NCBI GenBank assembly: GCA_964487505.1
Contig: CAZARD010000152.1
Span: 1-8,401, forward strand
Length of the DNA stretch: 8,401 nucleotides
DNA from: JAFDVJ01 sp964487505
GTDB taxonomy: Bacteria > Acidobacteriota > Blastocatellia > Pyrinomonadales > Pyrinomonadaceae
Direction: 5' to 3'
The notes below the pieces were generated by a model. The model did not search any database and was not told the origin of the DNA. It saw only the letters and a program-made list of their open reading frames with translations. Every line of letters begins with the position of its first letter. Positions within the stretch are counted from its first letter, which is position 1. The position numbers and the translations under genes are program-made. This document shows, piece by piece, positions 1 through 6,328 of this stretch.

Positions 1-2760
1 GATGTTGTTGACTGCCTCCTGAACTATCCGATAGATGCAGATCTCGTCGTTCTCGTCGAACAGGCCGTCGATCGAATCGATATCGCTCCGCATCTCGACC
101 AATCCCGAGACCTTTTTCAGCATCGACCTGATCGCTTTCGTCAGCCCGAGCCGGTCGAGCAGTTGCGGGCGCAGATTGTTCGTGATCTCGCGGACCTCTT
201 CGAGCGCAAGCGATGCGGACTCGGAAATGCTCGCGAGTTCGGCCGCGACGCCTTCCCTGTCATCGCCTTTGTTCGTCGCGAGCACGGCCCGGTTTTTTAT
301 GACGACAAGGTTTTGCCCGAGGCCGTCGTGCAGGTCCGATGCGATCCGCTTTCGCTCCGCCTCCTGCGATTCGATCAGCTGCCGCGAGAAAAGAGCCCTT
401 GCATCGGCGGCGGCGCGCAATCGCGATACGCGGGAATGATAGACCCGCCAGCCCAGGATCGTCAGAGCGAACGCCGACAATCCGATGAACCACCAGGATT
501 GGTAGAAGTACGGCCGGACGACGATCTTCATCGCGGCGCCTTCGTTGTTCCAGATCCCGTTCGCGTTGGCCGCGATCACCCGAAACGTATACGTTCCGGC
601 CGGCAGATACGAATAGTCCACGGATCGCTTGGTTCCCGCCTCGATCCAGTCGCTTTCCAACCCTTCGAGTTTGTATCGAAACTTCACCTGCTCCGATCTG
701 ACAAGGCTCAAGCCGGTGTATTCGATCGCGACGTTCGATTGGCCGGGCGCGAGCTCGATCCGGCCGTCTCTGATCTGTGCGGGCTTTCGGTCGATTGACA
801 CTTCTTCGATCACTACGGGCGGCGGGTTCGGATTGACCTGCTCGGCGTCGGGATCGACGATCGCGACGCCGCCCATCGTCGCGAACCAGAGTTTTCCGTC
901 CTTCCGTTTGATCGCGGCCGGCAGCCTCCCGCCGTTGCACTCGGCGTTGAGCATGCCGTCCTTGTCATCGTACGAAATGCTGTTGAGCTTCGGGATCTTC
1001 CCGTCGGCGAAGTCGTTGAGTTCCTGGATGCCGACGCGATGTATTCCGCGATTGCTGGACATCCAAAAGTTGCCGCGGCCATCCTCGAGCATCGCGAAAA
1101 CGCCGTTGTTATAGAGCCCGTGTTCAACACGGTAGTTGAAGAATCTGCCGTCCTTGTATCTGTAGAGACCGTTGCCGTAGGTTCCGAACCATAGGTTTCC
1201 GTCCCCGTCTTCGTGGATGGCCCGAACATAACCCTTCGGGCTTTCGGTCACGTTCTTGAAGTCGTTGAAGCGATCTCCGACAAGCAGGGCGATGCCGTCG
1301 AACGTTCCGGCCCAGAGCCTTCCGTTCCGATCGGCGTGCGTCAGCACGACGTTGTTGTCGGGCAAGCCGTCGGCGGTCGTGAAGCGACCCGTTTCGACGC
1401 CGTCCTTGAGTTTCAGCAAGCCGCCTCCGGTTGCGATCCACAAATTCCCGTCGTTGTCGAAGGTGAAATCGGTCGCCGACCCCTCGACCTTCCCTGAGAT
1501 CTTCGGGTTGCCGTCCTCGTATCGCCTGAACCCGCCGGCAAATCCGACCCAGAAGCCGTTTTCGGAGTCCGACACAAGCCCGCTCGTCACCAAGGGGAGT
1601 CCGCCCGATTCAGCACCGTACTTCAATCCGAGATCGGTCGTTTTGCCGTCCGCAAGTAGATTCAAACCCTTCGACGAACCGATCAGAACGCCGCCCCGGT
1701 CCGTATCGCAGATCGGATAGACCTCGTTGCCGTTCAGTCCGTCCTTGACCGTCAGGTTCGTTATGAATTGTTTTCGAATCCGCCTCAGACCGGTCGATGT
1801 GCTTAACCAGAAGTTACCTTCGCGGTCGACTATGCCGTCGGTCGAGTTTACGGTTTCGGGAAACTGGTAGACCGAGAACCGGCCGTCCTTGAATCTTAGG
1901 TATTGCGCCGGCCGCGCCGGGTAGCCCACGCCCAAGAAAAAGTAGATGCTTCCGTCCGCCTCCTCTTTGGCCGTCGTCGTAAGGTTCCCGTTCCAATCGG
2001 GAATGTCATCGGCGTTGAAAACCGACACGGCGCCGTCCTTGAACCGCACGAACTCGCGCGGTTGGAATCTTGAGATCCATAGTGCCCCCTGTTTGTCCTC
2101 GTAAGGTCTGAGACCCAAACTCGCCGTCAATTCAAGCGGGGTAAGCTCTATCCGGTACGATATGACCTGACCGTCTTTCTCGCGCGAGACCCGATCCGGT
2201 TCAAAGACCCATTTCGCTCCCGATCGGCCGAAGTAGGTGGCGATACGCCCCTTCGCATTCTGACCGGGGATCGGAACGAATTGACCGTTCTCAAAATAGT
2301 AATCTCCGGTGTCGGTCTCGATCACCGCGTTTCCCGCGGCATCGCTTTTGAGCAGCGCAGGGGAGATCGCCGCGGAACTTTCACGCGGCTGCTCGAAAGA
2401 GCCAAAAGCGCCGTTTCGATAGACGGTGACGATCCCGTTGTCCGTCGTCGCGAAAAGCGTGTTCTCCCGATCGATGTAGACGTGCGTGAACCGATTGTTG
2501 ACGATGCCCTTCGTATTTCCGGTGTTGAAGATCTTGAACCGGACGCCGTCAAATCGCGCCAACCCGTCGAAGGTGCTCAGCCAAAGATATCCGTCGGGCG
2601 CTTGGGCGAGCCCCGTGACGGTGTTCTGCGGCAGGCCGTTCGCCGTCGTCCAAACGTCAAACCCGAATTCCTGCGGGTAGGCGCAGGTCGACGCGAGAAT
2701 GACGAGGTAAATGACCATCGTCAAAAGCCGCGAAGAATTCTGGATCGGAAGCGAACGCAT
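1..2760 (-). CDS. Two-component sensor histidine kinase with periplasmic beta-propeller, Y_Y_Y domain and HisKA_3 core (3' end beyond window)
   Basis: The frame is open for 920 codons from ATG at 2758-2760 to the left edge, so the protein is truncated only by the window. Residues 1-29 look like a signal peptide or anchor (hydrophobic run MVIYLVILAST). Residues about 45-640 contain repeated two-component-regulator propeller motifs of the type D-G-x-L-W-x-x-T-x-x-G-L. Examples are DGYLWLSTFDGLARFDG near residue 53 and DGNLWFGTYGNGLYRY. Residues about 672-740 are a Y_Y_Y domain (FRYKLEGLESDW, then PAGTYTFRV). A transmembrane helix at about 752-771 (WWFIGLSAFALTILGW) is followed by a HisKA_3 dimerisation/phosphotransfer helix with ERKRIASDLHDGLGQN; His811 is the expected phosphoacceptor. 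The last visible residues (IYRIVQEAVNNI) are the N-box of the HATPase domain. In this family the propeller senses a periplasmic ligand, often a polysaccharide product in Bacteroidota relatives, and the kinase phosphorylates a NarL/LuxR-type regulator. The ligand here is unknown. No Shine-Dalgarno is visible before the start. ATG at 2716-2718 (Met15) is an alternative but would shorten the signal region. Confidence 0.93.
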   Translation of the reverse strand, partial: MRSLPIQNSSRLLTMVIYLVILASTCAYPQEFGFDVWTTANGLPQNTVTGLAQAPDGYLWLSTFDGLARFDGVRFKIFNTGNTKGIVNNRFTHVYIDRENTLFATTDNGIVTVYRNGAFGSFEQPRESSAAISPALLKSDAAGNAVIETDTGDYYFENGQFVPIPGQNAKGRIATYFGRSGAKWVFEPDRVSREKDGQVISYRIELTPLELTASLGLRPYEDKQGALWISRFQPREFVRFKDGAVSVFNADDIPDWNGNLTTTAKEEADGSIYFFLGVGYPARPAQYLRFKDGRFSVYQFPETVNSTDGIVDREGNFWLSTSTGLRRIRKQFITNLTVKDGLNGNEVYPICDTDRGGVLIGSSKGLNLLADGKTTDLGLKYGAESGGLPLVTSGLVSDSENGFWVGFAGGFRRYEDGNPKISGKVEGSATDFTFDNDGNLWIATGGGLLKLKDGVETGRFTTADGLPDNNVVLTHADRNGRLWAGTFDGIALLVGDRFNDFKNVTESPKGYVRAIHEDGDGNLWFGTYGNGLYRYKDGRFFNYRVEHGLYNNGVFAMLEDGRGNFWMSSNRGIHRVGIQELNDFADGKIPKLNSISYDDKDGMLNAECNGGRLPAAIKRKDGKLWFATMGGVAIVDPDAEQVNPNPPPVVIEEVSIDRKPAQIRDGRIELAPGQSNVAIEYTGLSLVRSEQVKFRYKLEGLESDWIEAGTKRSVDYSYLPAGTYTFRVIAANANGIWNNEGAAMKIVVRPYFYQSWWFIGLSAFALTILGWRVYHSRVSRLRAAADARALFSRQLIESQEAERKRIASDLHDGLGQNLVVIKNRAVLATNKGDDREGVAAELASISESASLALEEVREITNNLRPQLLDRLGLTKAIRSMLKKVSGLVEMRSDIDSIDGLFDENDEICIYRIVQEAVNNI

Positions 2761-2766
2761 TTGAAT

Positions 2767-2790
2767 GAGGATATAAATAGCACACTATTT
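2767..2790 (-). promoter_or_regulatory. Possible extended -10 element with overlapping inverted repeat upstream of the sensor kinase
   Basis: On the minus strand, TGCTATTTA (hexamer TATTTA at 2774-2779) resembles an extended -10 box. It is the only AT-rich patch near the kinase start. A start of transcription near 2767 would leave a leader of only about 7 nt, which agrees with the lack of a Shine-Dalgarno. The same bases form the inverted repeat AAATAG-CACA-CTATTT (2775-2790), which could be an operator. No good -35 hexamer is seen at standard spacing. This is weak and inferred. Confidence 0.22.
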
Positions 2791-2942
2791 GGTTCGAAAC
2801 GCAAGCGATTCAGATCTAGCCCGCGGATTTTGGCCGATCTTCGCGAATGCGCATCTAATGGTGTCAACGACGTGGGAGACCAATCAGGAGACGCCGATCT
2901 GTTGTCAAAACAAGCCTCCGCGGGATCGCCGTCGAAGCGTTT

Positions 2943-2976
2943 TCAGCCGCGGATGAACGCCGATGACGCGGATGGA
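2943..2976. repeat. Short intergenic repeat with three imperfect GCGGATGA units
   Basis: Three neighbouring imperfect copies, GCGGATGAAC (2949-2958), GCCGATGAC (2959-2967) and GCGGATGGA (2968-2976), are preceded by TTTCAGCC. The composition and the 9-10 bp period differ from the flanking sequence. I recall very similar GCGGATGAACGCGGATGA strings as dispersed intergenic repeats in acidobacterial and planctomycete genomes, but one window cannot show copy number. The repeat lies next to the 3' end of the aldo/keto reductase remnant. Confidence 0.5.
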
Positions 2977-3010
2977 TCCAAATCCTGAAAAAACAAACCG
3001 TCGGCGGATA

Positions 3011-3202
3011 GGCGCTGACGTTGTCGAGGCGGCGCATCCGATCGTCGGACAGGCTCACGTTCAGGCTCGCGATGTTGTCGTGAAGTTGACTAAGACGCCG
3101 AGTGCCGATGATCGTGACCATCGTCGGATCCTTGTGGCGAATCCAGGCGAGCGCGACCTGTGACGGCGAGGCGCCGATCTCGCTCGCGATCGCGCCTACC
3201 AT
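3011..3202 (-). pseudogene. C-terminal remnant of an aldo/keto reductase
   Basis: About 64 codons read as the C-terminal part of an aldo/keto reductase: ASEIGASPSQVALAWIRHKD, then TIIGTRRLSQLHDNIASLN, then SDDRMRRLDNVSA. The IGTRR segment is the family's cofactor-phosphate-binding region in the last barrel strand. Everything upstream is missing, including the Asp/Tyr/Lys/His catalytic tetrad and most of the TIM barrel (about 250 residues). Upstream the similarity stops in the GGTAGGC repeat at the end of the ketopantoate-reductase gene. After DNVSA the frame runs on to a stop at 2864-2866, but those residues come from a short intergenic repeat and do not look like protein. ATGs at 3203-3205 and 3200-3202 could start a short peptide, but nothing suggests it is functional. 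The subfamily differs from the intact reductase at 5310-6206, so this is not a local duplication of that gene. Confidence 0.75.
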
Positions 3203-3205
3203 CAT

Positions 3206-3222
3206 CCGCCTACCGCCTACCG
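3206..3222. repeat. Heptanucleotide tandem repeat CCGCCTA (2.4 copies)
   Basis: CCGCCTA occurs twice in tandem plus CCG. A further detached CGCCTACC lies at 3193-3200. The repeat supplies the TAG stop codon of the ketopantoate-reductase gene (3217-3219) and marks where similarity to the aldo/keto reductase remnant begins. The unit length of 7 is the same as in the repeat at 6199-6328, though the unit sequence differs. Confidence 0.55.
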
Positions 3223-4149
3223 TTTTCCGCCGCCCCGCAACTCGCCGTAGAACTTCTCATACATCGGAACCGCGACACCTAGCTTTGCGGCTTCCGTGAC
3301 AACATAACCGGTCAGGGTTTCAAGCTCGGTCCGGCCACCTTTCTTGAAATCGGAATGCATCGACGACGTCGATCCGGGCGGGGCTTTCTTGATCTTCTCG
3401 AGCGTCGCCGTTTCGATATCCGGGCCAACGTTTATGCGCTTCGCGCGCGCGACCGCCGCGACCTCGGCGATCATCGATTCAAGCACGGACCGCTTTTCGT
3501 CGGTTTCGAGAAGTCCGCCGATGTTCGAATCGAACGCCGATGTCAGCGTCGCCACCGGCGAGATGAAGATGAATTTCTCCCAAACGGTCTTTTCGATATC
3601 GACCGACAATTGCGAGTCGACGCCGGCGCTTCGAAGTATCGATTCAAATCTCTTGAGTTTTTCGCGATCGGACCCCACGCCGCCGAACTGGTAAAGCCGG
3701 ATCTCGCTGTCAACCCGCACGACGCCGGGCCTCTGAAGGCGGGCGACAATAAAGACGCAGCCGTTCCAGACGTCGGCATCGGGGTAGATCGCCCCGATCC
3801 GGTCCGCGTGATCGACGCCGTTCAGAAGCGGCAGGATCGATGTCCGCGGCCCGATCAGTTTTGAATAGCGGGTCACGCTTTCCTCAAGATCGAACGCCTT
3901 CGTGGCAATGACAAGAAGGTCGACCTCGCCGATCTTCTGCGGGTCGTCCGTCACGAGCGAAGGCCGGGAATTCGATTCGCCGTCCGCGGTCGAGATCGTC
4001 AAGCCGTTCGCTTCAATTGCCCTGGCGTTTTCGCCGCGGGCCGCGAAGACGATCTCGGTATCGCCGGAGCCGGCGTTGCGCGCAGCGAGCTTCCCGCCGA
4101 GATATCCGCCGACGCCGCCGATTCCGAGGATCGCGATTCTGAATGTCAT
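3217..4149 (-). CDS. panE: 2-dehydropantoate 2-reductase (PanE/ApbA family)
   Basis: The protein has 310 residues, the usual length for the family. It starts MTFRIAILGIGGVGGYLGGK, a Rossmann NADPH-binding loop at residues 8-16. Compared with E. coli PanE as I remember it, several key residues are present: the catalytic lysine (K192 in VWEKF), the LLNG asparagine (N110), the serine of SSM (S263) and the glutamate of GRTELETL (E275). The two asparagines that follow the catalytic lysine in E. coli (N180 and N184) align with I196 and A200 in KFIFISPVATLTS. The family normally reduces ketopantoate to pantoate in the coenzyme A pathway, in the cytoplasm. The changed pocket means the substrate could be another 2-oxoacid, so the symbol is tentative. 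No Shine-Dalgarno is visible. The start ATG overlaps, as ATGA, the stop of the orphan open stretch just upstream. The stop codon lies inside a heptanucleotide repeat. Confidence 0.85.
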   Translation of the reverse strand: MTFRIAILGIGGVGGYLGGKLAARNAGSGDTEIVFAARGENARAIEANGLTISTADGESNSRPSLVTDDPQKIGEVDLLVIATKAFDLEESVTRYSKLIGPRTSILPLLNGVDHADRIGAIYPDADVWNGCVFIVARLQRPGVVRVDSEIRLYQFGGVGSDREKLKRFESILRSAGVDSQLSVDIEKTVWEKFIFISPVATLTSAFDSNIGGLLETDEKRSVLESMIAEVAAVARAKRINVGPDIETATLEKIKKAPPGSTSSMHSDFKKGGRTELETLTGYVVTEAAKLGVAVPMYEKFYGELRGGGKR

Positions 4150-4256
4150 CTTGTGTCGGTTTCATTCCAATCCGGCGTCGGACCCGGAATCACGGCAAAC
4201 ACCCGAAACTCGCTGATCGTTATGCCAACGGGTCGAATCGCAAGATCCTGAAGGCC
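4146..4256 (-). other. Orphan open stretch between the S51 peptidase and panE, in frame with the S51 gene
   Basis: After the TGA of the S51 peptidase the same frame stays open for another 36 codons. It then ends in a TGA (4146-4148) that overlaps the panE start codon as ATGA. The translation includes DLAIRPVGITISEFRVFAVI, with alternating hydrophobic residues like a beta strand. No ATG lies in this frame and the S51 protein already ends like its relatives. It could be a decayed 3' end of a lost gene, a stop-codon readthrough extension, or chance. No clear promoter or terminator was seen in this gap. Confidence 0.3.
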
Positions 4257-5234
4257 TCAGTACGGATTCCCGCTTAAGACGCCGTTTGTGACACTGATCG
4301 TGTAGAAACCGGCAGACGGCCGGTTTCGCAGATCAAAGGTTCCGCCGGGTGCGACACGCCAGATCTTGAAGCCAGAATACGTCAAGGGATTCCCGGCGAC
4401 GCAGGTCTCCGGCATATGATCGGCGAGAACGAAATATGCGTTTCCGCTTCCCATCACGGTCCCAAGTCCGTTCTGGTCAACGACGACGGACGTCGCTTCG
4501 TTGATCGCGACGCCGAGTGCCGTGTTGCTCCGGCCGTCCTTTATCTGGCGGGCGAGGTACGCCATCAGCCGGCCCATTCGATCTCGTTGAAAAAAGTGTG
4601 TGTCGGTCAGCGTCGACCCGAAATTGTTCCAGTTGAGGAAATCATATGTAAACGAAACTGCTGGGTGGTACGGATCCGCCAAGACTTCGGTCGATGTCGC
4701 GCTTCCCGTGCAACCATCATAAACAAACGCGCTCTGTATGGCGGTTCCGGCGCTTGTCCCGCCGACCGCTCCGCCCTTCGAATAAACGTGTTCGACGGCC
4801 GCTTCGACGGGGGTGCCTTTGAAGTTGCTAACATACCGGCACTGGTCGCCGCCCGCGAAAAAGACGACCTCGGCGTTCCGGATCGCGTTCACTACGCCAA
4901 CGTGCCTTGAATCTCTCCACGATGTGATAACAATCGTTTCAACGGAATCGACACCGTTCATCGCGAACACCGGAGCATTGTAACCATCGGCTCCGGAGGC
5001 CCTCAAAATGACGACATCGATCTTTGTTGCGCAGGACGTGCAACCCCGGGCCTTGTCGATCAACCATTGGATCGCCGGGTCGACGTCCGCGCCGCCGCCG
5101 CCAAGATCGTGGGCGGGGCCAAATAGCGCCGGACTCACGTCGGCGGCATTGCCGATCAAATAACGCGTGATTTTTCCTTCAACCTGGAGAAGAAGCGATA
5201 AGAAACAGATCGGCAAAAGCGTCAGGATCTTCAT
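4257..5234 (-). CDS. Secreted cyanophycinase-like peptidase, family S51
   Basis: With the ATG at 5232-5234 the protein has 325 residues. The N-terminus is a clear signal peptide (MKILTLLPICFLSLLLQVEG), which is why I prefer it over a TTG 15 codons upstream. Family S51 features follow in order (325-residue numbering): the GGGADVDPAIQWL helix, VVILRASGADGYN, FFAGGDQ at about 126-131, and the nucleophile elbow GGTSAGTAIQ with Ser161. Then comes TDTHFFQRDRMGRL, carrying D211, H213, R217, R219 and R222, and finally the ALGVAINEAT glutamate E246. These match the Ser-His-Glu site and the arginine-rich pocket described for Synechocystis cyanophycinase, except that Thr212 replaces a pocket glutamine. 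The family includes cyanophycinase, which cleaves beta-Asp-Arg units, and dipeptidase E. Export suggests an extracellular or periplasmic peptide substrate. No cyanophycin synthetase is in the window. A CxxC pair lies near residues 65-68. No Shine-Dalgarno is evident. Confidence 0.87.
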   Translation of the reverse strand: MKILTLLPICFLSLLLQVEGKITRYLIGNAADVSPALFGPAHDLGGGGADVDPAIQWLIDKARGCTSCATKIDVVILRASGADGYNAPVFAMNGVDSVETIVITSWRDSRHVGVVNAIRNAEVVFFAGGDQCRYVSNFKGTPVEAAVEHVYSKGGAVGGTSAGTAIQSAFVYDGCTGSATSTEVLADPYHPAVSFTYDFLNWNNFGSTLTDTHFFQRDRMGRLMAYLARQIKDGRSNTALGVAINEATSVVVDQNGLGTVMGSGNAYFVLADHMPETCVAGNPLTYSGFKIWRVAPGGTFDLRNRPSAGFYTISVTNGVLSGNPY

Positions 5235-5250
5235 AACTTGCGGTCGAGGC

Positions 5251-5279
5251 ACGATAACACGGGATCGGCCTCGCGGCAA
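5251..5279 (-). promoter_or_regulatory. Possible sigma70-type promoter for the S51 peptidase
   Basis: On the minus strand TTGCCG (5274-5279) and TATCGT (5251-5256) are separated by 17 bp, and each matches four of six consensus bases. The -10 ends 16 nt before the ATG at 5234, which would give a very short leader. The 75-bp gap after the upstream aldo/keto reductase leaves room for a promoter. This is a weak match in one place and purely inferential. Confidence 0.22.
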
Positions 5280-5309
5280 AATTGTTCGGCGTTTCCGGCC
5301 GTTTCGTAA

Positions 5310-6206
5310 TCAGGTCATTCCCGTCCAGTCGGCGGCGGCGATGTCGAGCCAACGCGCGCGGATCGCTTCGAATTCAGGACCAGCGAGCCGCGGCTCGCGC
5401 ATATTCGAGACGTTTGCCCGAAGATGGATCGGGTCCGAGGTTCCAATGATCGCCGCCGAAACCCCTTCAACCGAAAGCGTGAACCGAAGCGCAGTGGCAA
5501 CCGATTCTTCGACGGTGCGCGTGAGAAATCCGAAATCGAGCTTCCGCAGCCGATCCCAGTACTCGTGAAAATATGCATCGGCGGGCCTTTGATCGAACCG
5601 CCAAAGGGCGTTCGCGACCGGCCGTTTCGCGATCACGCCGAGCCCCGACTCGTTCGCTTTCTTTATGTTCGAATCGATCGCCGACTGGTCAGCGATCGAA
5701 ACCGAAGTCTGCAGCGTGTCGAAAAAGTCCTGCGAAAGCGCGCACGCCGCATCGTCGTTGTCGCCGGAATACCCGACGAATCGGCACATTCCGCGTTCCT
5801 GCGCACGGATCAGGCCCTCGATGCAGTCCGCCTGCCGCAGGATCTCAGCGGAGCAGGAATGAAGCTGGACGATATCGACGTGGTCGGTCCGAAGAAGGCG
5901 CAGCGACCGCTCGATGGTTTCGATCACGCCCTTCTTCGACCAATCCTCGCGGGTGAACCCGTCGAGCGCGCCGCACTTCGTGGCGAGCACAAATTCGTTC
6001 CGGCGACCCGAAACGTACTTCCCGATCAGTTCCTCGCTCCGGAAATACGCCGCGGCGGTATCGATCAGATCGATCCCGCTGTCGAGCGCCGCGTTCAGAA
6101 GCGCGCCGATCTCGTCATCCGGCCGATCGGACGAACCGATCTCCCATCCGCCAAACCCGAGCGCGGAGACTTCGAGACCGGTTTTGCCGAGAAAACGCTT
6201 TTCCAT
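5310..6206 (-). CDS. Aldo/keto reductase
   Basis: The protein has 298 residues, a normal length for a single TIM-barrel NAD(P)H-dependent aldo/keto reductase. The N-terminus MEKRFLGKTGLEVSALGFGGW is the classic start of the family, so the ATG at 6204-6206 is well supported. The catalytic tetrad is visible as D49 and Y54 (LIDTAAAYFRSE), K77 (LATKCG) and H116 (DIVQLHS). The C-terminal SAAIIGTSDPIHLRANV is the cofactor-phosphate region. Such enzymes reduce aldehydes and ketones in the cytoplasm; the physiological substrate cannot be read from the sequence. The upstream gene is a glutathione peroxidase. The 122-bp gap consists almost entirely of a heptanucleotide inverted repeat whose arm runs into the start codon, and no Shine-Dalgarno is present. 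Expression therefore probably depends on how that RNA hairpin behaves. Confidence 0.93.
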   Translation of the reverse strand: MEKRFLGKTGLEVSALGFGGWEIGSSDRPDDEIGALLNAALDSGIDLIDTAAAYFRSEELIGKYVSGRRNEFVLATKCGALDGFTREDWSKKGVIETIERSLRLLRTDHVDIVQLHSCSAEILRQADCIEGLIRAQERGMCRFVGYSGDNDDAACALSQDFFDTLQTSVSIADQSAIDSNIKKANESGLGVIAKRPVANALWRFDQRPADAYFHEYWDRLRKLDFGFLTRTVEESVATALRFTLSVEGVSAAIIGTSDPIHLRANVSNMREPRLAGPEFEAIRARWLDIAAADWTGMT

Positions 6207-6328
6207 TTGCGATTTGCGATTTACGATTGCGATCTGCGATTTTCGATTTTCGGATCACGATCCGCGACTTGCACTCCGAGATTCGGCTCAACCGACGCAA
6301 TCGCAAATCGCAAATCGCAAATTGAAAA
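6199..6328 (-). repeat. Heptanucleotide inverted repeat forming a long hairpin over the aldo/keto reductase start codon
   Basis: Units of the type GCGATTT repeat with a 7-bp period at 6205-6250, and their complement repeats at 6296-6323. Arms 6205-6231 and 6296-6322 are inverted repeats with 26 of 27 matches, separated by 64 bp. In RNA transcribed from the minus strand the single mismatch becomes a G-U pair. After one A/G mismatch the stem continues for five more pairs (6324-6328 with 6199-6203). The predicted stem starts directly after the peroxidase stop codon and includes the ATG and the next five bases of the reductase gene. The loop holds smaller palindromes such as CGGAT-CACG-ATCCG (6251-6264). 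It may be a REP-like dispersed repeat, a translation regulator, or both. Confidence 0.8.

Noticed and set aside
163..798. Plus-strand open frame antisense to the kinase
   Set aside because: The minus-strand frame here encodes clear Y_Y_Y, transmembrane and HisKA_3 motifs. The plus-strand product shows none.
2862..2909. Two TTGACA-like hexamers on the minus strand upstream of the kinase, one resembling the MITE end
   Set aside because: No acceptable -10 lies at 16-18 bp from either, and the resemblance to TTTTGACACAG covers only about 10 bases without a partner inverted end.
2281..2988. Plus-strand open frame of 235 codons reaching the kinase upstream region
   Set aside because: It is mostly antisense to propeller repeats and ends in a repeat; no recognisable protein.
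5235..5279. TTG start adding 15 residues to the S51 peptidase
   Set aside because: The added residues are arginine/proline-rich and would bury the clear signal peptide that begins at the ATG at 5234.
6205..6323. Heptamer repeats as a CRISPR array
   Set aside because: The units are directly tandem without unique spacers and occur in both orientations, and no cas gene is present.
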